Shown: positions 51,399-61,027 of the stretch, one piece after another
How the letters are laid out: every line of letters begins with the position of its first letter
Numbering within the stretch: the stretch's first letter is position 1
Source: Uliginosibacterium sp.
Lineage (GTDB): Bacteria > Pseudomonadota > Gammaproteobacteria > Burkholderiales > Rhodocyclaceae
Direction: 5' to 3'
DNA: 64,000 bases
Assembly: GCA_016718265.1 (NCBI GenBank)
Contig: JADKDZ010000008.1
Location: 62,001 to 126,000, forward strand
Translations under genes and position numbers: made by a program
The notes under the pieces: generated by a model
Told to the model about the DNA's origin: nothing
Databases searched by the model: none
Seen by the model: only the letters and a program-made list of their open reading frames with translations

Positions 51399-52487
51399 AT
51401 GCTACTTAAACTGGCGCTCTGGTTTGGGCAAGACATTCGCGCGTTCAATGTGTTTGGGTACATCACGCTCCGGACCATGCTGGCGGCGCTGACTGCATTG
51501 GTCATCTCCTTCATTTTTGGCCCGGGCCTGATCAGATGGCTGGCAGCGAAGAAGATCGGTCAGGCCGTGCGTGATGACGGCCCCAAGTCGCATCTGACCA
51601 AAGCCGGTACGCCCACCATGGGCGGCGCGCTGATCCTGATTGCGGTGACCATCACGACGCTGCTGTGGGGTGACTGGAGCAACCGTTACATTTGGGTTGT
51701 GCTGGCGGTTACGCTCGGGTTTGGCGCGGTGGGCTGGGTAGACGATTGGCGCAAGGTGGTGAATCGCGATCCCAAGGGTCTGGCCAGTCGCTGGAAGTAC
51801 TTCTGGACCTCAGCGATTGCTGCAGGCGCCGCGATTTATCTGGGCGTGACCGCCAGTAACCCGGCGCAAACCGAGCTGATCGTGCCGTTCTTCAAGACGC
51901 TGGCCTATCCTCTTGGAGTCTATGGCTTCATGGCATTGACTTACTTCGTCATCAATGGCACCAGCCATGCCGTCAACCTCACCGATGGCCTGGATGGCTT
52001 GGCGATCATGCCGACGGTGATGGTCGCTGCGGCCTTGGCGATATTTGCCTATGTGGCCGGACACGTCGGGTTCTCAAAATACCTGGCACTGCCCTATGTG
52101 CCCGGGGCCGGCGAGCTGGCGGTGTTCTGTGGTGCCATGGCCGGAGCCGGTCTGGGCTTTCTGTGGTTTAACGTGTACCCGGCAGAAGTGTTTATGGGTG
52201 ACGTTGGCGCGCTCGCACTGGGCGCGGCGCTGGGAACCGTCGCAGTCATCGTACGCCAGGAAATCGTGCTGTTCATCATGGGTGGTTTGTTTGTCGCCGA
52301 GACCTTGTCTGTCATGTTGCAGGTGGCGTATTTCAAATGGACAGGTGGCAAGCGGATCTTTCGCATGGCGCCTCTTCACCACCATTACGAGCTTGGCGGA
52401 TGGAAGGAGACCCAGGTCGTTGTGCGTTTCTGGATCATCACCCTGATGCTGGTGTTGTTCGGTTTGTCGACGCTCAAGCTGCGGTGA
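51399..52487 (+). CDS. mraY: Phospho-MurNAc-pentapeptide translocase MraY
   Basis: MraY transfers phospho-MurNAc-pentapeptide to undecaprenyl phosphate, forming lipid I in the inner membrane. The 362-residue protein has about ten membrane helices and the catalytic motifs 'KAGTPTMGGALILIAV' near 68, 'VGWVDDWRKVV' near 110 (DD pair), 'NLTDGLDGLAIMPTVM' near 197 and 'MAPLHHHYELGGWKE' near 322. Start at 51399, two bases after murF ends. Fully canonical. Confidence 0.97.
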   Translation: MLLKLALWFGQDIRAFNVFGYITLRTMLAALTALVISFIFGPGLIRWLAAKKIGQAVRDDGPKSHLTKAGTPTMGGALILIAVTITTLLWGDWSNRYIWVVLAVTLGFGAVGWVDDWRKVVNRDPKGLASRWKYFWTSAIAAGAAIYLGVTASNPAQTELIVPFFKTLAYPLGVYGFMALTYFVINGTSHAVNLTDGLDGLAIMPTVMVAAALAIFAYVAGHVGFSKYLALPYVPGAGELAVFCGAMAGAGLGFLWFNVYPAEVFMGDVGALALGAALGTVAVIVRQEIVLFIMGGLFVAETLSVMLQVAYFKWTGGKRIFRMAPLHHHYELGGWKETQVVVRFWIITLMLVLFGLSTLKLR

Positions 52488-52500
52488 GAAAGTCTCGTTG

Positions 52501-53895
52501 ATGCTGTATCCAGAACAGTCCTTTCTTGTGCTCGGGCTCGGAGAGTCGGGGCTTGCCATGGCGTCCTGGCTGACACGACAAGGGGCTCGGGTGAGGATTG
52601 CGGACACGCGCGAAGCTCCGCCCGGAATCGCGCAGTTGCAGACAGAATGCCCGCGGGCGCAGATTGTGTGCGGGGCGTTCACCGATGAGTTGCTGGCAGG
52701 CGTCTCCGTCCTTGCCCTGAGCCCAGGCATTTCGATCGACCTCCCGATCGTGCAACGTGCGCGTGCCGTCGGGCTGCGAGTTACCGGTGAAATCGAGTTG
52801 TTTGTCGACGCGCTGACGCTGCTCGGATTGCGTCAACGATGCCATGTGCTCGCCATTACGGGAACAAACGGAAAGACAACGACGACCGCCCTGACAGCGG
52901 CCTTGCTGAATGAGGCCGGACTTGACGCGGTCGCGGCGGGTAACATTTCGCCCGCGGCACTGTCGGCGCTCATGTCCCGCCTCGATACCGGAGTGCTTCC
53001 CCAGGCATGGGTGCTTGAGCTGTCAAGTTTTCAACTTGAGACCACCACAGCACTTAACGCCGACGCGGCCGCTATGCTGAACGTGACGGACGACCATCTG
53101 GATCGTCACGGTGATCTAGGCGCATATGCACGCGCCAAGGCCATGATTTTCAACGGCGCCAAGTCGGTCGTCGTTAACCGCGATGACCCGTGGGTCATGG
53201 AAATGGCGCGGTGTGGCAAACCGGCCGAACGACTGGTCTCGTTCGGGCTCAATCTTCCCGAGGCAGGCCACTACGGGATTCGGAATCTTGCGGGTGACAC
53301 CTGGCTGGTCTGCGGCAGCAAGGCGCTGATGGCGCGGGGGGACTTGCGACTGGCTGGCGACCACAACGTTGCCAACGCTCTTGCAGCGGTAGCCTTGTGC
53401 GAGTCGATCGGCGTACCGTCAGATCGTTTGCTTGTTGGGCTGAAGTCCTTCAAGGGCCTGCCCCATCGCGTGGAGTGGGTCGCGTCCAGCGGTGACGGCG
53501 TGGATTATTTTGACGACTCAAAAGGCACCAACGTCGGGGCTACGCTGGCTGCATTGCAGGGGTTGGGGCGCAAAGTGGTGTTGATCGCCGGTGGAGATGG
53601 CAAGGGACAAGATTTCTCGCCCTTACGCGACGCTTTTCGCGAACATGCCCGTGCGGTCGTTTTGATCGGGCGTGATGCGCGACGAATCCAGCAGGAGACC
53701 GCCAACGCTGAGACGGCATTCGTGCAGGCGCCAGACATGGACGAGGCGGTTCGCCTCGCCAGCGAACGTGCGCTGCCCGGCGATGCGGTGCTGCTGTCAC
53801 CCGCGTGTGCAAGCCTGGATATGTTCCGCAACTATGCACATCGTGCCGAAGTCTTCATCTCAGCGGTGAAGGCCTTGCCTGGCATCCGATCATGA
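52501..53895 (+). CDS. murD: UDP-MurNAc-L-alanine:D-glutamate ligase
   Basis: MurD adds D-glutamate to UDP-MurNAc-L-Ala. The product of about 464 residues has an N-terminal UDP-binding Rossmann fold ('LVLGLGESGLAMASWLTRQG'), the P-loop 'AITGTNGKTTTTALTAALL' near 117, 'VLELSSFQLETTTAL' near 166, 'LNVTDDHLDRHGD' near 190 and 'YFDDSKGTNVGATLAAL' near 335. The ATG at 52501 is preferred over the TTG codon directly before it, with GAGAAAG upstream. The end overlaps an upstream ATG of ftsW. Confidence 0.96.
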   Translation: MLYPEQSFLVLGLGESGLAMASWLTRQGARVRIADTREAPPGIAQLQTECPRAQIVCGAFTDELLAGVSVLALSPGISIDLPIVQRARAVGLRVTGEIELFVDALTLLGLRQRCHVLAITGTNGKTTTTALTAALLNEAGLDAVAAGNISPAALSALMSRLDTGVLPQAWVLELSSFQLETTTALNADAAAMLNVTDDHLDRHGDLGAYARAKAMIFNGAKSVVVNRDDPWVMEMARCGKPAERLVSFGLNLPEAGHYGIRNLAGDTWLVCGSKALMARGDLRLAGDHNVANALAAVALCESIGVPSDRLLVGLKSFKGLPHRVEWVASSGDGVDYFDDSKGTNVGATLAALQGLGRKVVLIAGGDGKGQDFSPLRDAFREHARAVVLIGRDARRIQQETANAETAFVQAPDMDEAVRLASERALPGDAVLLSPACASLDMFRNYAHRAEVFISAVKALPGIRS

Positions 53896-53906
53896 AAGGC
53901 GGATTG

Positions 53907-55160
53907 ATGACTTCGTGGTTCCCCAGGTTCGGCCGCAACGAGGTCAATCAACGGCTGAGTGGTGCCCATCAGGTGGCAGAGCTCGACGGCGTGCTGTTCT
54001 GGTCGGCTGCGCTACTCTTGCTGTTCGGCCTGGTCATGGTGTATTCGTCTTCGATTGCTGTGGCTGAAGGCAGCCGGATGACTGCCCACCAGCCGCACTT
54101 CTATCTTATTCGGCATGCCATATTCATGGTCCTGGCGCTTGTCGCCGGGGCAATTGCATTCCAGATTCCAATGCGGACCTGGCAGTCCTGGGCGCCCTAC
54201 CTGTTTCTCGTTGCGTTGCTCTTGCTTGTAGCCGTGTTGATTCCTCATGTCGGGCGTGAGGTCAATGGCGCGAGACGCTGGATTCCGATAGGTTTCATCA
54301 ATCTTCAGCCATCGGAACTCATGAAACTTTTTGTCGCGCTCTACGCAGCGGATTACACGGCGCGCAAGCTGCCGTTGATGAAGAGCTTTCGGCACGCGTT
54401 TGCGCCCATGGCGATCACGATTCTTCTGGTGGGTTTCCTGCTGTTGCGCGAGCCAGACTTTGGCGCTTTCGTGGTCATCTGCTGCATCGCTTTTGGAGTG
54501 CTGTTCCTCGGGGGGCTGAATGCCCGGATTTTTGCGCTGCTGACGGTGGTCGCGATTATCGGTTTTGTTCTGCTGATCTGGCTCTCGCCGTATCGTCGTG
54601 ATCGGCTGTTCAATTTCGTCGATCCCTGGAAAGATCCGTTAGGAAGTGGCTATCAGCTGTCGCATGCGCTGATTGCCTTCGGGCGCGGAGAGTGGTTCGG
54701 CGTAGGCCTGGGCGCCAGCGTCGAGAAACTGTTCTATCTGCCCGAAGCCCACACAGACTTCCTTCTCGCAGTGATCGCGGAGGAGCTAGGCTTCATCGGC
54801 GTTGTCTGTGTCATCGTTCTGTTTGGCTTTCTCGTGCACCGTGCATTTGCGATTGCCAAGCGTGCCCACACGCTGGAGAAGCACTTTGCGGGACTTGTCG
54901 CCCAAGGCATCGGCTTGTGGATGGGCGTGCAGTCGTTCATAAATATGGGTGTCAACATGGGCTTGCTGCCGACGAAGGGGCTTACCCTTCCCCTGATGAG
55001 TTACGGGGGCTCGGGCATCGTCGCGAATTGCCTGGCCTTGGCGGTGCTGCTGCGGATCGACTGGGAGAACCGGCAGATGGCGAGGGGTACCGCACTCAGC
55101 ACATTTGATACCGCGCCGGTCGGCCGTCATCGCACGCAACGGCATCCGGGGGGGGATTGA
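53907..55160 (+). CDS. ftsW: Septal peptidoglycan glycosyltransferase FtsW
   Basis: FtsW is the SEDS-family polymerase partner of FtsI. From the ATG at 53907 it has about 417 residues and ten membrane helices; conserved blocks are 'GLVMVYSSSIAVAEG' near 39, 'INLQPSELMKLFVALYAADY' near 130, 'LLREPDFGAFVVI' near 185 (catalytic Asp region), 'YQLSHALIAFGRGEWFGVGL' near 250 and 'LPEAHTDFLLAVIAEELGFI' near 278. AAAGGCGG lies 7 bases before 53907; an ATG five codons upstream (53892) overlaps the murD stop and is the alternative start. Confidence 0.94.
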   Translation: MTSWFPRFGRNEVNQRLSGAHQVAELDGVLFWSAALLLLFGLVMVYSSSIAVAEGSRMTAHQPHFYLIRHAIFMVLALVAGAIAFQIPMRTWQSWAPYLFLVALLLLVAVLIPHVGREVNGARRWIPIGFINLQPSELMKLFVALYAADYTARKLPLMKSFRHAFAPMAITILLVGFLLLREPDFGAFVVICCIAFGVLFLGGLNARIFALLTVVAIIGFVLLIWLSPYRRDRLFNFVDPWKDPLGSGYQLSHALIAFGRGEWFGVGLGASVEKLFYLPEAHTDFLLAVIAEELGFIGVVCVIVLFGFLVHRAFAIAKRAHTLEKHFAGLVAQGIGLWMGVQSFINMGVNMGLLPTKGLTLPLMSYGGSGIVANCLALAVLLRIDWENRQMARGTALSTFDTAPVGRHRTQRHPGGD

Positions 55161-56224
55161 TGCCAACACTACTGGTCATGGCAGGCGGAACCGGCGGGCA
55201 CATCTATCCTGGTATCGCGGTGGCAGAGGTCTTGCGCAGCCGTGGCTGGCAGATCGCCTGGATGGGTAATGCGAATGGAATGGAAGGACGTCTGGTTCCC
55301 CCTCATGGCTATGATTGCGCCTGGATTCAGTTCGGCGCATTGCGGGGCAAGGGCTTGGCGCGGCTGATATCGCTTCCCCTCAATCTCTGCCGCGGGTTTT
55401 GGCAGGCATGGCGCGCGTTGCGTCGTGTGAGGCCCGACGTTGTGCTTGGCATGGGCGGATATGTTTCATTCCCCGGTGGCGTGATGTCGCGCTTGATGGG
55501 GATCCCACTTGTACTGCACGAGCAGAACTCGGTTGCGGGCCTGGCGAACAGAGGCTTGGCGAAGATCGCAACACGAATTCTGTGTGGATTTCCGGGCGTG
55601 TTTCGGGACGGGGTGTGGACCGGTAATCCTGTTCGTGCCGACATTGCGGGGCAAGCCGAGCCCCTGCAGCGTTACGCGGCCCGGGAGTCAGCGCCAATCA
55701 GTGTGCTGGTCGTGGGGGGCTCTTTGGGCGCGCAGGTGCTGAATACTGTGGTGCCGCAGGCGTTGAGATTGATCCCGGTTGCGTCTCGGCCTAAGGTCGT
55801 TCACCAAGCGGGGAGCAAGCAGTTCGAGGCGCTGCAGCTGGCGTATCGCGACGCTGGGGTGGAAGGCGAGCTTCTGGATTTCATCGAGAACATGGCCGAG
55901 CGCTATGCACAGGCCGATCTGGTGATCTGCCGCGCTGGTGCGTTGACGGTTGCGGAGTTGGCAGCCGTGGGCGTGGCAAGCATCCTGGTGCCTTTCCCGC
56001 ACGCCGTCGACGACCACCAGACTTCCAACGCGGGATTTCTTGTCGAGGCGGGGGCGGCAGCGATCATCCCGCAGTCTGAACTGACGCCAGAGAGGCTTGC
56101 GGAGCAGCTGCGCACGATGGACCGCGCGAGCTTGCTTGCTCAAGCGAATCAGGCCCGAGAATTGGCGCGTCCGGACGCCGCGGACGCTGTGGCAGATGTT
56201 TGCCAATCCTTGTGCGGCAAGTGA
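55160..56224 (+). CDS. murG: N-acetylglucosaminyltransferase MurG
   Basis: MurG adds GlcNAc to lipid I, giving lipid II, on the inner face of the membrane. The 354-residue GT-B enzyme has 'MAGGTGGHIYPGIAVAEVLR' at residues 7-26, 'DVVLGMGGYVSFPGGVM' near 95, 'LHEQNSVAGLANRGLAKIA' near 119, 'VVGGSLGAQVLN' near 187 and 'CRAGALTVAELAAVGVASIL' near 257. The ATG at 55160 follows GGGGGG and shares a base with the ftsW stop. It is followed by 217 bases without a recognisable gene before murC, the only sizeable gap between mraY and ftsA. Confidence 0.96.
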   Translation: MPTLLVMAGGTGGHIYPGIAVAEVLRSRGWQIAWMGNANGMEGRLVPPHGYDCAWIQFGALRGKGLARLISLPLNLCRGFWQAWRALRRVRPDVVLGMGGYVSFPGGVMSRLMGIPLVLHEQNSVAGLANRGLAKIATRILCGFPGVFRDGVWTGNPVRADIAGQAEPLQRYAARESAPISVLVVGGSLGAQVLNTVVPQALRLIPVASRPKVVHQAGSKQFEALQLAYRDAGVEGELLDFIENMAERYAQADLVICRAGALTVAELAAVGVASILVPFPHAVDDHQTSNAGFLVEAGAAAIIPQSELTPERLAEQLRTMDRASLLAQANQARELARPDAADAVADVCQSLCGK

Positions 56225-56441
56225 AAGACGTGCTTTGTGCCTCGCAGAATGGCTTGCGGCTGTGCGGATGGCTCGCCAAGCCCCGCCGCAGGCCACGGAG
56301 AGCCTGTTCTGGTTGGCGTCAAGACGTGTGCTGCAGCACGAAATTTGTGACACTGATGCATTTATGGGTACCGCACGTAAAAATGACTAATTCGGTTGGT
56401 GGATACAAACGCTGCTCCCGCAGGGGAAGCAAGGCCTCGCG

Positions 56442-57836
56442 ATGAAACATAAGGTCAAACACATTCACTTCGTGGGGATCGGTGGCGCGGGGATGAGTGG
56501 TATTGCAGAGGTGATGTGCAATCTCGGCTACTCGGTGAGCGGCTCCGACCTTGCCGCGGGCTCCGTGACCCGCCGGCTGGAAGCCAAGGGGATCAAGATC
56601 TGCATCGGCCACGCGTCCGAGAACGTAGCCGGTGCTGACGCAATCGTGGTGTCTACCGCCGTAAAGGGGGATAACCCCGAAGTGATTCAGGCGCGTGCCA
56701 GGCAAATTCCAGTCGTCCCGCGTGCGCAGATGCTGGCCGAGTTGATGCGCCTCAAGCAGGGGGTGGCGATTGCCGGGACACACGGCAAAACAACAACGAC
56801 AAGTCTGGTGGCCAGTATTCTCGCAGAGGGTCGCCTCGACCCGACCTTTGTCATTGGCGGGCGGCTCAATTCCGCGGGAGCTAATGCGAAGCTCGGAAGT
56901 GGAGATTTTCTGGTTGCGGAAGCAGACGAGTCGGATGCGTCTTTCCTGTTTTTGAATCCTGTGGTGTCGGTGGTGACCAACATCGATGCCGATCACATGG
57001 AAACCTACGGGCATGATTTTGCCCGCCTGCGACAGGCGTTTGTCGACTTCCTGCATCGCCTGCCTTTCTATGGCGTTGCGGTGCTATGTGCCGATGATCC
57101 CCATGTGCGCGAGATCATTCCGTTTGTGTCAAAGCAGATCGTCCGTTACGGGACGGATGCTTCAGCACATGTGCAAGCTGAGAATATCCGGGCCGTTGGT
57201 GCACAAATGCATTTTGACTGCGTGCGACGCAATGGCAGCGAATCGCGTATGGCCGTCGTGCTGAACCTCCCTGGCAAGCATAATGTGCTGAACGCGCTTG
57301 CTGCCATCGCGGTTGCCTCCGAGCTCGGGGTGGATGACAAGGCTATTCTGACCGCACTCGCTGAGTTCAATGGCGTGGGGCGCCGGTTCCAGCGGTATGG
57401 GGAAGTTCCTTTGCCTGCGGGCGGGAGTTTTACCCTGATTGATGACTACGGACATCATCCCGTGGAGATGGCCGCAACCTTGTCTGCGGCGCGTGGCGCG
57501 TTTCCGGAACGCCGACTGCTTCTTGCATTTCAGCCACATCGCTACACCCGCACGCGGGATTGTTTCGACGACTTCGTGAAAGTGCTGGGAACGGTAGATG
57601 CCCTGTTGCTGGCCGAAGTCTATGCGGCGGGTGAGGCGCCTATCGTGGCGGCTGATGGACGTTCGATCGCCCGCGCTTTGCGCGTTGCCGGGAAGGTTGA
57701 GCCCGTGTTTGTTGAAGATATTGCGGAGATGCCCTCGCAAATCATGAAATGCGCTGAGCCCGGCGATGTCGTGATTACCATGGGAGCGGGTTCCATCGGC
57801 AGTGTCCCCGGCAAGCTCGTGGCAACAGATATATGA
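56442..57836 (+). CDS. murC: UDP-MurNAc:L-alanine ligase
   Basis: MurC attaches the first stem residue, L-alanine, to UDP-MurNAc. The 464-residue ligase shows 'HFVGIGGAGMSGIAEVMCNL' near residue 9, the P-loop 'IAGTHGKTTTTSLVASIL' near 110, 'VAEADESDASFLFLNP' near 155, 'TNIDADHMETYGHDF' near 178 and 'IDDYGHHPVEMAATLSAARG' near 333. It starts at the ATG at 56442. The 217-base space before it may hold a secondary promoter for murC-ddlB-ftsQA, although I see no clear boxes. Confidence 0.96.
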   Translation: MKHKVKHIHFVGIGGAGMSGIAEVMCNLGYSVSGSDLAAGSVTRRLEAKGIKICIGHASENVAGADAIVVSTAVKGDNPEVIQARARQIPVVPRAQMLAELMRLKQGVAIAGTHGKTTTTSLVASILAEGRLDPTFVIGGRLNSAGANAKLGSGDFLVAEADESDASFLFLNPVVSVVTNIDADHMETYGHDFARLRQAFVDFLHRLPFYGVAVLCADDPHVREIIPFVSKQIVRYGTDASAHVQAENIRAVGAQMHFDCVRRNGSESRMAVVLNLPGKHNVLNALAAIAVASELGVDDKAILTALAEFNGVGRRFQRYGEVPLPAGGSFTLIDDYGHHPVEMAATLSAARGAFPERRLLLAFQPHRYTRTRDCFDDFVKVLGTVDALLLAEVYAAGEAPIVAADGRSIARALRVAGKVEPVFVEDIAEMPSQIMKCAEPGDVVITMGAGSIGSVPGKLVATDI

Positions 57837-57837
57837 C

Positions 57838-58776
57838 ATGACAAATCAGCACGGATTGGATACCACGATGCAGTTTGGCAAGGTTGCAGTCTTGATGGGG
57901 GGAAGCTCGGCAGAACGCGAGATATCGCTGATCTCGGGTCGCGCCGTGCTTGGCGCATTGCTTGAACAGGGCGTTGATGCGCACGCGTTTGATCCGGCCG
58001 AGCACAACGTGTGGGAGTTGCGCGCGCAAGGTTTCGAGCGCGCGTTTATCGCTCTGCATGGGCGTTTTGGCGAGGACGGTACGGTTCAAGGTGTTCTGCA
58101 GGCGCTGCGCATTCCTTATACGGGAAGTGGCGTGATGGCCTCGGCGCTATCCATGGACAAGTGGCGGACAAAACTCGTGTGGCAAGCCGCCGGAGTTCCT
58201 ACCCCGCGGTTCGCGATCCTGACTCCGGGAATGGATTTTGCGGACGTCATTGATGATCTGGGGCTTCCTCTGATCATCAAACCTGCGCGCGAGGGTTCGT
58301 CTATCGGTGTGAGCAAGGTAACGTGCCCCGCTGAGTTCGAGGCAGCGTTCAATGCGGCGTACAAGCTCGATCCTCTGGTGATTGCCGAGGCGTTTGTCTC
58401 GGGGCGTGAGGCGACAGCGGCTGTGCTAGGCGACGAGGCCTTGCCGCTGGTGCGCGTGGAGCCCTTGGCCGTTGCGTACGACTATCAGAACAAGTACTTC
58501 ACGGACAAGGTGCGTTACCACTGCCCGGCAGGTTTCTCGCCGGAGATTACGGAGGCGATCCAGCGGGATGTGTTGCTGGCTTTTCGCGTGCTGGGCTGTC
58601 GTGGCTGGGCGCGTGCCGATGTGATCGTTCGAGACGATGGCAGCTACGCGTTCCTCGAAATGAACACGGCGCCAGGCATGACGAGTCACTCGCTGGTGCC
58701 AATGGCAGCGAATTCTATCGGCATCGACTTCCCCGCGTTGTGCAAGACTATTCTTGAGCAGGCAGCACTTGACTGA
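57838..58776 (+). CDS. ddlB: D-alanine:D-alanine ligase
   Basis: Ddl makes the D-Ala-D-Ala dipeptide used by MurF. The ATP-grasp enzyme of about 312 residues has 'VLMGGSSAEREISLISGRAV' near residue 16, 'ALHGRFGEDGTVQGVLQAL' near 73, 'PYTGSGVMASALSMDKWRTK' near 96, 'LIIKPAREGSSIGVSKV' near 143 and 'FLEMNTAPGMTSHSLVPMAA' near 272. The ATG at 57838 directly follows the murC stop; a second ATG at 57868 begins closer to the conserved core. It ends overlapping the possible ftsQ start. Confidence 0.95.
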   Translation: MTNQHGLDTTMQFGKVAVLMGGSSAEREISLISGRAVLGALLEQGVDAHAFDPAEHNVWELRAQGFERAFIALHGRFGEDGTVQGVLQALRIPYTGSGVMASALSMDKWRTKLVWQAAGVPTPRFAILTPGMDFADVIDDLGLPLIIKPAREGSSIGVSKVTCPAEFEAAFNAAYKLDPLVIAEAFVSGREATAAVLGDEALPLVRVEPLAVAYDYQNKYFTDKVRYHCPAGFSPEITEAIQRDVLLAFRVLGCRGWARADVIVRDDGSYAFLEMNTAPGMTSHSLVPMAANSIGIDFPALCKTILEQAALD

Positions 58777-59599
58777 GCATCAGCCCGCATTCGGCAAGAC
58801 CCTGCCGGCAGCACATGGTGCTGCGGGGCGGCGAGGCTCTGCGGAAAGCGGGTTCTGGCATCGGCCGGACTGGATGAATCTGGTCTCGGATGTCGTGATC
58901 GTGCTGGCTTTGGTCGGGCTGAGCTTTGCCGCGGTGAAGGCCGTTCTCCGCCTTCCCGTGTTCAGTCTTCAGGAACTCGTGGTGACCTCCTCGCTCAATC
59001 GGGTGACGCGCGCACAGATTGAGTACGCTGCAAACTCTTCGATGCGTGGGAACTTCTTTACCGTCGATCTTGAGGGGGCTCGCAAGGCTTTTGAGAACCT
59101 TCCGTGGGTTCGGCGGGCGCAGTTGCTGCGTCGCTGGCCCGGGGCCATTGAGGTCTTTCTCGAAGAGCATGAAGCGGTGGCGTACTGGCGAAGCACCGAC
59201 TCCGGCGATACACGTCTCGTCAACAGCCATGGTGAGATGTTTGACGCGGCAAGCAATGCTGACATGCCTGTCTTTAGCGGGCCGGCTGATGCCGGGCTCG
59301 TCATGATCGAGCGGCGCAAGTACTTTGACGCCTTGCTTAAGCCGATGGGGCGCCGCGTGTTGGCGCTGACACTTTCGGGCAGGCAGGCATGGCAGCTCAA
59401 GCTGGATGACGGGATGATTCTCGAGTTGGGGACTGACGAGGATAAGGCGTCACTTGAACGGCGACTAAGCCGTTTCGTTGCGGCCTGGCCTCAGCTTCAA
59501 GAGCGGGCAGGGAAGAAAATCGCGGTCGCAGATTTGCGCTATCCGAGCGGATTTGCGGTGAGAATGATGGATGGCGAACAGCGCAAGGGTGTGCAATGA
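58754..59599 (+). CDS. ftsQ: Cell division protein FtsQ
   Basis: FtsQ is a bitopic protein that connects the FtsLB complex to the divisome. Of 281 residues at most, a cytoplasmic N-terminus of about 45 precedes one membrane helix ('VVIVLALVGLSFAAVKAVL'), then the POTRA domain ('VFSLQELVVTSSLNRVTRAQ', 'SSMRGNFFTVDLEGARKAFE', 'LPWVRRAQLLRRWPGAIEVF') and the FtsQ beta domain ('LVNSHGEMFDAASNADMPVF'). No ATG is available; the first TTG (58754) lacks a ribosome site and the TTG at 58769, with AGCAGG upstream, may be the true start. It overlaps ddlB by about 20 bases. Confidence 0.93.
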   Translation: MSRQHLTEHQPAFGKTLPAAHGAAGRRGSAESGFWHRPDWMNLVSDVVIVLALVGLSFAAVKAVLRLPVFSLQELVVTSSLNRVTRAQIEYAANSSMRGNFFTVDLEGARKAFENLPWVRRAQLLRRWPGAIEVFLEEHEAVAYWRSTDSGDTRLVNSHGEMFDAASNADMPVFSGPADAGLVMIERRKYFDALLKPMGRRVLALTLSGRQAWQLKLDDGMILELGTDEDKASLERRLSRFVAAWPQLQERAGKKIAVADLRYPSGFAVRMMDGEQRKGVQ

Positions 59600-60825
59600 G
59601 CAAGGACAACAAGGATTTGATCGTCGGTCTCGACGTCGGCACCTCGAAAGTGACGGCGATGGTGGCGGAGTTGCGCCCGGATGGAAGGATCGACGTGATC
59701 GGGGTTGCGACCCAGGCGTCCGCCGGGCTCAAGAAAGGCGTCGTCGTCAATATCGAAGCGACGGTGGACGCCATTTCGCGTGTCGTCCAGGAGGTGGAAC
59801 TGCTTGCCGACTGCAAGGTTCGAGATGTCTACACTGGGATTGCTGGCAGTCATATCCGGAGCTTCAATTCCAACGGAATGGTGGCGATCAAGGATAAGGA
59901 AGTTACGCCGCTCGACGTAGAACGAGTTATCGAAGTCGCCCGCGCGATGCCGATTCCTGCGGACCAGCAGATTCTTCACATTCTCACGCAAGAGTTCATT
60001 ATCGACGGTCAGGATGGCGTGAGAGAGCCGATCGGGATGAGCGGGGTCAAGCTCGAGGTTCGCGTGCACATCATCACCGGCGCAGTGTCAGCCGCACAGA
60101 ACCTGATCAAGTGTGTACGCAGATGTGGTCTGGAGGTTGTAGACCTTGTGCTGCAGCCGCTCGCTTCCAGCTTTGCAACCCTGTCGGATGACGAGAAAGA
60201 GCTGGGAGTCTGCCTCGTGGATATTGGGGGGGGGACGACTGACCTTGCGGTGTTCACCCAGGGCGCGATTCGCCACACGGCAGTGATACCGATCGCCGGC
60301 GACCAGATCACCAACGATATCGCCATGGCGCTGCGGACTCCAACGATCGAAGCCGAAGAAATCAAACTGCATCAAGGGGTAGCGATGCAATCGCTGGTCG
60401 ACCCCGCTGAAATGATCGAAGTACCCAGTATCGGTGATCGGGCGCCTCGCCGACTCTCGCGGGAGAGCCTCGCCGCCGTCGTTCAACCCCGGGTGCAGGA
60501 GTTGTTTGAGCTCGTGCAGGCCGAGTTGCGTCGCAGCGGCTATGAAGAGCTTCTGTCGTCGGGTCTCGTCATGTCTGGCGGTTCGGCCCGGCTTGCCGGT
60601 ATTTGCGAGTTGGGCGAAGACGTCTTTCACCTGCCTGTGCGGGTGGGGACGCCCTTTTACCAGGGCCCACTGGCGGACGTCGTGTGCCAGCCACAATACG
60701 CGAATGTGATGGGGTTGATCATGGAGGGTGCTGCACAGCGGAGACGTGGTTTGATGGCGCGCGAAACCCGGAATGTGCGGCATACGTTTGAGCGCATCAA
60801 GGCTTGGTTCGAGAAGAACTTCTGA
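59596..60825 (+). CDS. ftsA: Cell division protein FtsA
   Basis: FtsA is an actin-like ATPase that tethers FtsZ to the membrane. The 409-residue protein has 'LIVGLDVGTSKVTAMVAELR' near residue 8, the 1C domain with 'SHIRSFNSNGMVAIKDKEV', 'VCLVDIGGGTTDLAVFTQGA' near 205, 'SLSRE'-like 'RRLSRESLAAVVQPRVQELF' near 284, 'SSGLVMSGGSARLAGICEL' near 318, and a C-terminal amphipathic helix ('HTFERIKAWFEKNF') for membrane attachment. The ATG overlaps the ftsQ stop. Confidence 0.96.
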   Translation: MSKDNKDLIVGLDVGTSKVTAMVAELRPDGRIDVIGVATQASAGLKKGVVVNIEATVDAISRVVQEVELLADCKVRDVYTGIAGSHIRSFNSNGMVAIKDKEVTPLDVERVIEVARAMPIPADQQILHILTQEFIIDGQDGVREPIGMSGVKLEVRVHIITGAVSAAQNLIKCVRRCGLEVVDLVLQPLASSFATLSDDEKELGVCLVDIGGGTTDLAVFTQGAIRHTAVIPIAGDQITNDIAMALRTPTIEAEEIKLHQGVAMQSLVDPAEMIEVPSIGDRAPRRLSRESLAAVVQPRVQELFELVQAELRRSGYEELLSSGLVMSGGSARLAGICELGEDVFHLPVRVGTPFYQGPLADVVCQPQYANVMGLIMEGAAQRRRGLMARETRNVRHTFERIKAWFEKNF

Positions 60826-61027
60826 CCGTTTGGCAGCTCATCGTTGTTTTTATTGTTGAACGCGCAATAGTTGTGTTCGATGCATTTATTTAGTAGTAAA
60901 CTCGCGCTCAGATACTATATTTAGCGACGCATGCTCGCGGCTATTAGTAGTGCAGTGCTCAAGCAGCCCTAAATACCGGGTTTGACAGTGTAGGTCGAGG
61001 CTTCTGCAGCAGATCAAGGGGGAGCGA
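60826..61027 (+). promoter_or_regulatory. ftsA-ftsZ spacer, probable ftsZ promoter region
   Basis: This 202-base spacer is markedly AT-richer than its surroundings (60840-60935). TATATT at 60918-60923 and TTGACA at 60981-60986 are promoter-like, but neither has a well-spaced partner. The spacer probably allows ftsZ to be expressed independently of the upstream cluster, as in other bacteria. AGGGGGAGCG precedes the ftsZ ATG. Confidence 0.4.
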
